DNA of 64,000 nucleotides from Trissonchulus latispiculum (taxonomy: Eukaryota; Nematoda; Enoplea; Enoplida; Ironidae): the NCBI GenBank assembly GCA_030248195.1, contig JASAND010007792.1, positions 1 to 64,000 on the forward strand, in the 5' to 3' direction. This document shows, in pieces, positions 44,347 through 53,244 of the stretch. Each line of letters begins with the position of its first letter. The stretch's first letter is position 1. Below the pieces are notes generated by a model that searched no databases, was not told where the DNA came from, and saw only the letters and a program-made list of their open reading frames with translations. Made by a program: the position numbers and the translations under genes.

Positions 44347-44418
44347 GCCCGGGTGGCTCAATCGGTAGAGCGTTGGCCTAGACAGCCAAAGGTTGTGGGT
44401 TCGATCCCCACCTCGGGC
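44347..44418 (+). tRNA. tRNA-like unit 1, anticodon AGA, short variable arm (SINE head or tRNA)
   Basis: 72 nt fold as a full cloverleaf: acceptor GCCCGGG/CTCGGGC, D stem GCTC/GAGC, anticodon stem TTGGC/GCCAA with loop CTAGACA, 5-nt variable region AGGTT, T stem GTGGG/CCCAC with loop TTCGATC. The anticodon is AGA (serine), but serine tRNAs have a long variable arm and a purine at 37; here it is short and position 37 is C. Followed by TTTTCGGGTCGGAGGTGC.., shared with unit 2. More likely a tRNA-derived SINE head than a working tRNA. Confidence 0.6.
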
Positions 44419-44608
44419 CCGAATTTTTCGGGTCGGAGGTGCTGTAGTGACAATCTTAGTTTCGTTTGTACTTTCATTTGTCTTGCCCATTACGGTTTGA
44501 AACGGTCGAGGTTTGCTCCCATCAGACTGTGTGGGCTGGCGCGAAAGCCTCTTCTATAATGTCACTACAGTTTGGGAACGAATTCCAACTTAAGCTTGGT
44601 TCGATTGT

Positions 44609-44680
44609 GCCCGGGTGGCTCAATCGGTAGAGCGTTGGCCTAGACAGCCAAAGGTTGTGGGTTCGATTCCCACCTCGGGC
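44609..44680 (+). tRNA. tRNA-like unit 2, anticodon AGA
   Basis: Identical to the unit at 44347-44418 except one base in the T loop region (TTCGATT for TTCGATC), 262 bp downstream. Both the 38-bp left flank (TTTGGGAACGAATTCC...) and about 60 bp of right flank are repeated, so the pair is a tandem duplication of a larger segment. Same doubts about its being a true tRNA gene. Confidence 0.6.
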
Positions 44681-45597
44681 CCGGATTTTTCGGGTCGGAG
44701 GTGCTGTAGTGACAATCTTAGTTTCGTTTGTTCTTTCATTTGGCCTTCGCCGCAACGCTGATTGCCCTCTTTGGCCAAAGGGGTCTTACTAAGGACAAAA
44801 ATGCGCTTTGCGCTTTCCCAATACGCGAAGAGATTTCGGCAGATGACGAGCCGTCATTGGAATTTACACGGCCAAGATAGCAAAAGGAATCAACAGGATC
44901 CAATGCAGTGCCGCTTATTGAGAGTTGTGGTGGTGCACACCATTTTGGGCCCATTACTTTGGTCTTAGCAACGTTGATCTCTAGCCCAACGAAACTGGCA
45001 AATGTCACTACCCGGTCTATCATCGCCTGAAGAGCAGGAACCGACGTAGCTAGGATAGCGACATCGTCGGCAAAGTCCAGGTCAGTAATGGTTTCATCCC
45101 CAACCAGAACACCAAAGGCTGGTTCAGTCATGGCCTTCTTTAAAATCCAACGTATACAAAAGTTGAAAAAAAGATGGGCCGTTACAGATCCCTGACGGAC
45201 ACCGGATGACATCTGGAAAGGAAGTGAATCGCGACCCTATACTCGGACTTTTGCGGCAGTGTTCTTATACAAGATCTTCAGGATTGACAGTAGCGCCGGC
45301 ACACCTTCACTCTCCATGATTTTCCAGAGCACCCCTCGGTTGACAGAATCGAATGCTGCACGGAAGTCCACAAATGCAGTAAACACAGGGCTTCTATATT
45401 CGTGCCGAGTTTCCAGTAGGTGACGGAGTGTGACGATTTGGTCCATACATCCTCTTCCTGGCCTGAACCCAGCTTGATTTTCTCGTTGTCCAAATCTCTC
45501 TCTTTCCACACGTAGACAGTGTAGAATATAGAATGTACCAGTGAGTTAAGCCTAAGTCTAAGTAGGCAGAAATGAGCCTGTGAGTGAAAAAGTAATA

Positions 45598-45972
45598 CCA
45601 AGAGTACCTAATATAAGAGTGTGCCAACTGGCAAGCTCTCTCTTATCAGAGCCAAAACTATGCTCTTTTCGCTAACGGCCTACGCCCTCCCCAAATTGGA
45701 CCCCAGTGAACAAAGCAAATTCGCCCACTATGTTTGTGTTCTAAAGTTCGAAACAGGCACAAATTACACTGAATTACTGCTTGTGTTCTTGAGCTTAAGC
45801 ACAGAAACATAGACCGAGTGAGCGTACCCCGTTTGGACCCCGTAGCCATATAGGGGCGGAGTGAGAGGGGGTCAATTTGGGGAGGGGGTAAGCCGAAAGC
45901 GAACATAGCATAGTTTTGGCTCTGACTGCATAGAGTGTGGTGCTTGTCATGCTCTTATTTATGTACTCTTGG
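45598..45972. mobile_element. CCAAGAGTAC-family MITE with TAATA target duplication
   Basis: Ends CCAAGAGTACCTAATATAAG and GTACTCTTGG; TAATA directly outside on both sides (45593-45597 and 45973-45977). The long inverted arms include GAGCCAAAACTATGCTCTTTT and CATAGCATAGTTTTGGCTC. 375 bp, no coding. Confidence 0.9.
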
Positions 45973-45977
45973 TAATA

Positions 45978-46440
45978 CCAAGAGTACATAATGATAAGAG
46001 TATGACCAAGAGTACATAATGATAAGAGTATGACAGCAGGCACACTCCCTGTTATCAGCAGAAACCATGCTCTGCACGCTAACGCCCTACTCCCCCACAA
46101 ATCGGTACCCAGCGACCCCCCCACAATTCAGACCCCAGTTAGCCACCCCCCCCCCCACAAATCAGACCCTAGTGGATTTGACCTCCCCCCCCCCACAAAT
46201 TGGACCCCAGTGAAATGACCCCCCACAAATTGGACCCCAGTGAAATGACCCCCCCCCCACAAATCAGACCCTAGTGAAATCCACTGGGGTGTGATTTGTG
46301 GGGGGGGGGGGTGGCTAACTGGGGTCTGATTTTGGGGGGGTCACTGGGTACCGATTTGTGGGGGGGGAATAGGGCGTTAGCGTGCAGAGCATGGTTTTCT
46401 GCTGATAACAGGGAGTGTGCCTGCTGCCATACTCTTACCA
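45978..46440. mobile_element. Second CCAAGAGTAC-family MITE, adjacent
   Basis: It begins at the TAATA that ends the previous element. The first 28 bp are doubled, then GGCACACTCCCTGTTATCAG, GCTCTGCACGCTAACGCCC, C/G tracts with repeated ACCCCAGTGAAATGACC, and the inverse arm. The extreme right tip is lost. Confidence 0.8.
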
Positions 46441-46704
46441 TAAGACAACCCTAACACTCTATGCAGTGAAGGTCAAAACTATGCTATGCGCGCTAGTGGC
46501 TGCCCTTCCCCCACGAATTGACCCCACTCTCACACCGCCCCTATATGGGTACATAGCAGACATGTGCAGGAGGGGAAGTTCTGGGGGGGTGAAGGGCGGC
46601 CGAAGGCCGCCGAAAAACCGGATTTTTCCGGTTTTTTACTGGAAAAATCCGGATTCGGGGGGGGGTGAGGGACCCCTCTGGAGGGTGGAGCTAGTGTTGT
46701 TTCA

Positions 46705-47005
46705 GCAGCTGAAACTGAAACTGAAACCTAGTTTCAGCTTGTACATGTTTCAGTTTCAGTTGCTGAAACTGAAACTGAAACTGAAACCATAACAGATTTG
46801 GAGCTGAAACTGAAACTGAAACTTAGTCGAAGTGAGAGCTGAAACTGAAACTGAAACTGAAACTGAAATTAAAATAGCTTTTGAGCTGAAACTGAAACTG
46901 AAACTAGAACCGTTTTGGAGCTGAAACTGAAACTGAAACAGGTTCAGCTCCACACTAAGACTGAAACTAGTTTCAGCTCTCGCTGAAGCTGAAATAGGTT
47001 TCAGC
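46705..47005. repeat. GAAACT/CTGAAA satellite, array 1
   Basis: Runs of CTGAAACTGAAACTGAAAC separated by single variable spacers, each opening with GAGCTGAAAC. Both orientations occur (CTGAAAC runs and GTTTCAGTTTCAG near 46745). The hexamer unit keeps all frames open, hence spurious FQFQ/SVSV frames. Confidence 0.95.
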
Positions 47006-47667
47006 TCTAGCGTATGCATGCTTAGCGTAGACGAGTGTCTTAAAAACTGGTCCGGTTCCCAGCACGTAAAATTCCAGCCTTATATATAAATATAAATATA
47101 AACGTTTGACTAGTGATTTTACTTCTAAAATTGTACAGAACAGCTTGACAAGTAATGCTGCACTAAAACGTTTGTATAATTTAATAGTGCATTAAAGTGT
47201 TAAAATACTACTGTATGGCGATATTTATTTGATCTGTTTCCAACTTTTTTTCAGAATATTAACTAATCATTTTAAAATCTGCCCGACGTGATTAACAACA
47301 TTTCCTATGAAATCATTATAAGGACAAGGAGCCCAGCACCAACAACTAAAAAGAACCCCAAATTTAGGGTTACTTAAATTGCTATTAATTCTTCCCTTTT
47401 AGGTTGCTGCAATATAATTTTTTCAGTGTAGATAGCCGCAGTTATAGAAGTGTCCAATAGGAAAGATTGAAGGTTTTACTTGAGTATTATATATTGTGTT
47501 TTATGTTCTTGATATTATCTATAGAAAGAATTCAAGACACCAAAAATTCGCAGTGTCCTGCCTGCCACAAACAAAAATGTCTAATGAGATTATGCGAAAG
47601 TTCAGAATTAGGGGCGGAAACTAATTGATTTGATTAGCATAAATAAAGATAACATAGACGATAACAA

Positions 47668-48040
47668 AAGCTGAAACTCATTTTAGTTAGAGCTGAAACT
47701 GAAAACTATAAGACTTGGAGCTGAAACTAAAAACTATAAAAAAACTTGGAGCTGAAACTGAAACTAAAGCTGAAACTAATTTTAGTCAGAGCTGAAACTG
47801 AAACTAAAGCTGAAACTAATTTTAGTCAGAGCTGAAACTGAAACTGAAACTGAAACTGAAACTATAATAAATTTGGAGCTGAAACTGAAACTGAAACTAA
47901 GCTAAACTACGAGCTGAAACTGAAACTGAAACTGAAACTGAAACTAGAACATATTTTCAGCTGAAACTGAAACTGATACTTGTCTGAAAGTGGAGCTGAA
48001 ACTGAAACTGAAACTGAAACTGAAACTAAATAGGCCAGCG
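47668..48040. repeat. GAAACT/CTGAAA satellite, array 2
   Basis: Same unit as array 1: GAGCTGAAACTGAAACTAAA-type blocks about 40-60 bp apart. Each block contains one or more GAAACTGAAACT matches to the GAAANNGAAA core of interferon-stimulated response elements. Confidence 0.95.
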
Positions 48041-48699
48041 TAAACATCACTAGGTGGAGCTCAGGTCTGGGGGGGGGTGATTTCCCCCCCAAACCCCCCC
48101 AAGCACACGTATGGTACATAGTCCCAAACGGGGGTCACTCACTCGCTTAGCATGTTTTCTTCATGCAAGTGTTAAACATACACGCTTAAACCCCCTCCCC
48201 AAATTGGACCGCTCTTAATTTCAACGTGTATTTATGGAAAGCAGTGAGCGTTCCCCGGTTGGACCACGTTCCCATATAGGGGCGGTGTGAAAGGGGGGTC
48301 TATTCGTGGGGGGTCAGCCGATAGCGCGCATAGCATGGCCTTCACTGCATAAAGTGTTACGCTTGTCATACTCTTATCATTATGTACTCTTGGTAATACC
48401 TTATGAATGATCAATCTATAATTATTGATGCCTAATTTCGTGGCTTGTAATGACTCATGAGATTGAACTAATTCAAGATGGCCGAACAGTTCAGTTGTAG
48501 TGTTGGTTGTGTTGGGAGTAGGTCGTCTGGTACGAGGTTAGTTATCTCTGCCCTTTTGTGTTCGTCCCATCATATCCGAGTGTTTTTGTAATTTGATCAG
48601 ATTTGGATTTGAATAATGTTTGATTTCTTTTTATGTTTGAATAAATAATTCAGTTGACGTAGGAGTTTTCTACATCTATGAGCGAGCCCTATTTCAGCC

Positions 48700-49011
48700 T
48701 AACTTCAGTCAAATACGCCTTGGATCTTTATTGACTTCTGGACATCACACACCTTCGACAAAGACTTGCAATCAAACGGTCTGTCATATCGTGAAACTAG
48801 CACCAGAGTTTCATACTCGACAACAGTACTCCATAACAGGTCGGACTGCGGCTTTATATAGGTGACACAAAGCCCTATAAGACAGAATGTCCGATTGTCT
48901 CCTATACATTTCAAAAAGACGGCTGGCAGTACTCGTTTTGCAGAACACGACAAATTGCAGGTGTATGTGAGCCCTTTTCATACGTTTTCTATACTTTCGT
49001 TCCTCTGCCAC
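48700..49011 (-). pseudogene. LINE ORF2 C-terminal fragment
   Basis: The - strand frame gives SYRALCHLYKAAVRPVMEYC followed by a stop at the position of the expected Trp (TGA for TGG), then NSGASF. The phrase YKAAVRPVMEYCCxVW is typical of the tail of non-LTR retrotransposon ORF2. Short and broken. Confidence 0.65.
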
Positions 49012-50209
49012 TAGTTAACCTGGGGTTTCCAGTTTCTAAGTGCTAACTGCCTACTTGCGATTACTTGTCCCTTATTATTATAATTATTTGTCCCCTGGTT
49101 TGGTCGCACCGGCCAAACAATCCCCCCTATTCTATTTGTATGGTTTCCTACTTGCTCGCTTCATTTGGATTTTTCTGGACGTCTTTGGATTTCTTGTTGT
49201 TAATTGTAAGTGTTGAAATAATTTTTGCCACTGTAAAAATCGCGTGTGATTCATGATGCTTTATGCTGTAACATGTCTTTGTTTTTCGTGTTTTATTGTA
49301 GTTATGTTAAAAATAATTAAATTCGGGTCTCCAATTTGTTGTACTCTAGGTTTAGCATTTATTGTTCGGTAGGTAGGCAGTTTAGTTAGATCTGGCAGTC
49401 TTAGATTAGTTCGAGTGCGTTTTGTGTTGTTTGTTGGGTTTGTAGTTGAGTTAGGGTCACAGTTGGTCCAGAGTTTAGGCGAGCTGTTGCTACAGGTCGA
49501 CTGGAACAACATCTCCACCAGGTTTAGTCGTTTCCTTGTGCGCAGTACCCATCCCATAGCGCTTAGTAGTCGGTTACCAATCTACTAGCATTACATTTAG
49601 GCTGCCAGTTCCGACCTTTAGGTTACTTTTGAAAATTTTTTCTTTTTCCTCTCCCCTTTTCCTTGTTATTTTGTGTTATTTATACGTATTGAGGGGGATA
49701 ATTTCTGCAATATTTGTACGTATTTTGTGCTTTTTCCGGGGTCTTATCTGTATTATTGTCGGGGGTATTTTTGCGATTGTTGTGCATTTTATGCGGGTTG
49801 ATTGCGCCTATTACCTGCGCTCTGAGCCAATATACGTATTTTTCTAGTAATATCTGCGCGGGATTTTGTGCATTTTTCTGTGTTTTGTAGCGTCCTTTTG
49901 CGCAGTTTATTTTTCTAATCAGGGTGTTTTGTGTAGTTTTCCTGTGTAACTTTCTTGTGATAGTGCTTTTAACCAACCATTTTATTACTAGTTGTTGGGA
50001 TTAATATTAATCCTGTGTGAATTTCGTTTGTATAATTTGCTAACCCCCTTATTTTTAGGTTTAATTGTAAAATTTATTCTGTCTGTCTCTCTAGGTACCC
50101 TGGAGACACAGACTAAGGAACAATTGGAGGCCCTAAAAGCTGGGTTACAGCATATTGGACATGGATTGGCGAGCCCTTGTAGTTTTCGCCAACTTTGCCA
50201 ATTTGCCTA
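49012..50209. other. T-rich intergenic DNA, no gene seen
   Basis: Low-complexity, T-rich on the + strand. Open frames here are rich in Phe, Leu, Ile and Val on one strand and in Lys, Asn and Thr on the other, as expected from composition alone. Confidence 0.6.
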
Positions 50210-51835
50210 TTTTCTCTTTGTAATAACACGTCATCTTTTATTCAGTTCGGATTTAATTTTGCCGTGACTGGTTGTGCTCATATTCGAGGGGTTCCCACTT
50301 TCTGCTTTTATGTAAGTTAAATCTTAACATTTCTTGTTTTATTTTTATGTGTAATTTATGTTTGATTCAGTTTTCTAACCTAAATTCTAATCTTCATTTT
50401 TCCTTTTAAGTTAATTTCCTAATTAGAATTTTGACTCCCTCGCAAGAGGGAATTCTTTAAATGTTCCACATCCCCACCGTCCATTTTATGCCAAACTACT
50501 ACTCTTGCAATCGTCTTAGTAGTCAGGCAAGTGTTCCTTGCGTCAGTCCTAGTAGTGGTGCGAGCTCGAATTGGTTTGTTCCCACCCCAACCATTACGTA
50601 GAGGTCCGAATTTTGTACTGATTTTTAAACCTCTTTAAAATTTTCAAAGATTAGCAAATTGAAGGCCAAAAACACTGAACAGTGGTCCCTAACTCCGGAA
50701 ATTTGAAATTTTGCATATAATCAATTTTTGTTTTTATTTTTTATCTTGGTGCCCAGCAATGTAGGCTCTCGTGAGAGGCCTTTATCATGCTGCCCTCCGC
50801 AGTCCATGAAATAGACAAGAAGCGGAGAGGCGAGGATCAAGGATAGAAAACAAGATCCCCAAGCAGTCCTGACGTACGGTATTTCAGTCACGCCCAGGGT
50901 AACCGTAATCGTGCTGTTTGGCGATTGCGGCTGTCCCCCGCAAATCAATAGTGACTAAGATGGCTGAAATCTACAAACACACTCGGAAGGGCTAAAAAAC
51001 AGGGGAAAACATAGGCTGCAGAAAGGAGGGGGATGGAAGGCAGAGTACTCAGACAGGAAAGTTGAAAGGGCCACAAAAGAAAAAATGTGGTTTAACATGT
51101 TGTTGGCCGATATGATGCAGAAAGTACATTCTCCTTCCTAATCAGCCTGTGTCAATGCGTAATATTGTATGTACCAAATTTTATACCATGTTTTAGCCCT
51201 TAAGTCTTGTTTAATTTTACAAATTAAAACCTGGTTGGTGGACTCAGCTGGCAAACAGGGTACACACGGGAGGACCTTTTTCACCGCCCATGCCTATCAC
51301 TGCTTCCCAGTAACTCAAACAACACCAAACAGCATATATTAATCCCGGTCACAACAGGAAACATTAACTTAGCGTTAACTCCATTAAATATGCATCAATC
51401 CATCATCCACTGGATTTGGTCCCTTGTTAGTCCACCGTGACATAATTCCAGAGATATGTGCTATAGGATAGCAGATATAAGTGATTTTATTTTGGCAAAT
51501 AACCATCCACCATCCATGTTGCTTAAGTTGAGCAAGGATGATGCATCAAATATTTACTCCTGAATCAAATGCGTTAAACCTTATAGTAATTTTTTTGGCA
51601 CGCAGCTGCCTTGGCTGAAGAGTTCACTCGATATGTTCCACTGTTGGGTTCAATGATGTCAGCTCCTCTATCGTCTGGTGGAACATATATATATTTCCTT
51701 AATGCTAATACTTAAGAAAATGGAATGTGCTGCACATAGTGTAATGTAATGCGGCACTGAAGAACATGAGCAGATAACAATTATTTCTACCAGCTTGTTA
51801 ATCATTTATCAATTCATCAATTCATCAATCATTTA
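50210..51835 (+). pseudogene. Duplicated 3' end of the IRG gene (pseudogene)
   Basis: 50210-50725 matches the last IRG intron and 51603-51835 matches the last IRG exon and 3' flank. The first 12 bases of the exon are lost (the copy joins at CAGCTGCCTTGGCTGAAG). A TATA expansion (ACATATATATATTTCC) and AGTGTAATGTAATGCGG shift the frame and create a stop, so it is dead. About 870 bp of unrelated DNA (50730-51600) lies between the two matches. No upstream GTPase exons are seen here. Confidence 0.88.
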
Positions 51836-52739
51836 TCCCTTCTGAACCAACTGAATCAGTTAATGACTGTTGCGTTGACCACACCGTTAGCAGTGACCCC
51901 TCTGCCGCAACCGCTTTCGCCCGGTGCGCCTACATCTCGAAAGCACCCTTCTCCCTGCAAATCCAATTTGGAGCTCACACTTACCAAAGAAGAATGGGAC
52001 CAAATTCGACCGATTCGTGTGTCATCCAATAACCGAAATGCCAGACCTGGGCACGATAGAGTTGACCTGCAAAAAGCGTGGACGACCTTGATTGCCAGAA
52101 AAACTTGGGAAGCTACCAAAATACCCTGCGCCATTGTCTTCAAATACCACAAAGTTACGCCATATGGCCAACACATTGTTATGTCGGGACACTGTTCCGG
52201 ATGCGATTGCCAGTTAGAAGCTTTCGTAATTGATGAGCCGGCTTCGTTTTCTGTACACGTATTTTGGGCGTTGGCGGACTTTACCGATTCTGATACCCAA
52301 CCGGTTGTAAAACTCCCCTTAATGGGTCCCGAACGCGAAGTCTTTGGAAGCAAGCTTGTACTAGAGAAAACGTTTGCATCAGTGTGGAGAGAAGATCAAG
52401 CTGTAAATTTGATGTTACCCGGTGATCGGGAACCTCCTCATTTGTACAATTCCGCCCAACTGAGAAAAGCGATGTTTGAAAGCAGATCTAAAGGGCTGCT
52501 TGACCACAATCCCGTCATATCCTTGGCGAAGTCAAAAAGGCATACTACTCCTCGTGACGTAATCCACAGCATTGGTCTTGATTCCTTCTTCGTTCATTAC
52601 TGGTCCTCGCATCAGGTACACCTATGGAACGAATATAATAAAAGGGTAAGAGTATTGTCAGTTGTTGCTACGGGTTCAGTTTGTCAACTTGTTGACCAAT
52701 TCTCAGGTGCTATGTCTCAACCAATATACATTTACCAGG

Positions 52740-53227
52740 TGTAGAGAATAGATTAGATTAGATTAAAGATTGGAGGTTCTAGAGTGTGTGTATGTCCGAC
52801 TGAACTCTTCAGATTACCCTAGCAAATTGTAGAGAAATAGTAGAAATCTAAATAACATCGCGAGTTTTTGTTTACGAAATTGAACATCAGCCAACGATTT
52901 CACAAAATAATCCAAAACAATAAATTCAAAAATTACAAAATAAATAGGCACCAGAAAAACTGTTGAAACAAAACTAAATGTAGGACAAAAATAAAATGGA
53001 GCACCTCGCTTCACACATTAACTTACACCTGAACTCTCACCAAAAGCCTGACCATGCGCGCTCAAGGACATTTTACAACTGAACTCATAATTTTGTATGC
53101 GCGCCTTTTATAGTGCGCAATTAGCTAGTAAGCCTGTGACTTTACACAAGAGCTTGGATTTAGTGGTTTCATGAAATTTATACTAATTTGAATAAAAATG
53201 AGCTGAAATAATAGAAATATTTCCACA
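52740..53227 (-). repeat. 3' LTR
   Basis: 488 bp. On the + strand it begins TGTAGAGAATAG and ends TATTTCCACA, so on the element's strand it runs TGTGGAAA...CTCTACA, with TG/CA ends. GCGCGCCTTTTATAGTGCGC (53100 region) is shared with the other LTR. Confidence 0.93.
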
Positions 53228-53232
53228 GATTA

Positions 53233-53243
53233 CCCTCTCTTTT
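53233..53243 (-). other. Polypurine tract
   Basis: AAAAGAGAGGG on the - strand, five bases before the 3' LTR (TGTGGAAA). This is the expected place for plus-strand priming. Confidence 0.65.
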
Positions 53244-53244
53244 G

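Larger units (their letters stand above)
44310..44745 (+). repeat. Tandem duplication of a tRNA-headed SINE-like segment inside the LINE
   Basis: Each unit has a flank TTTGGGAACGAATTCCAAC, the 72-nt tRNA-like head, then TTTTTCGGGTCGGAGGTGC, TGTAGTGACAATCTTAG and TTTCGTTTGT. It interrupts the LINE ORF between the ISVAAKAK and EFVPKLPKV segments. Confidence 0.75.
43000..45520 (-). pseudogene. Non-LTR retrotransposon ORF2 (reverse transcriptase and C-terminal part), broken
   Basis: On the - strand, in order: 45509-45237 has NQAGFRPGRGCMDQI and FVDFRAAFDSV; an in-frame TAG follows near 45239. Then 45212-44750 has the catalytic DLDFADDVAILA (FADD box) and SGVRQGSV. A 0.4-kb insertion of two tRNA-like units (44310-44745) interrupts it. 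Then 44326 to about 43936 has RSVLLYGCETWTLKSLDLRR and RLSWLGHVLRM. A MITE (43113-43935) interrupts it again, and about 43112-43000 has DMLADRLQWRLV before a stop. The upstream endonuclease is absent (5' truncation). Family-level naming within the LINEs is not attempted. Confidence 0.85.
46441..48393. mobile_element. Third CCAAGAGTAC-family element, enlarged by GAAACT satellite
   Basis: The left arm CACTCTATGCAGTGAAGGTC..GCTATGCGCGCTAG (46455 on) and right arm AGCGCGCATAGCATGGCC..ATTATGTACTCTTGG (to 48393) are inverse, with TAATA after the right tip. Between them lie two satellite arrays and about 650 bp of plain AT-rich DNA (about 47010-47670). Confidence 0.7.

Noticed and set aside
44242..44755. 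Minus-strand frames with ...RTHNLWLSRPTLYRLSHPG
   Set aside because: They are reverse translations of the tRNA-like units, a known source of false proteins.
46756..48119. Frames with FQFQFQ or SVSVSV repeats
   Set aside because: They are translations of the GAAACT satellite.
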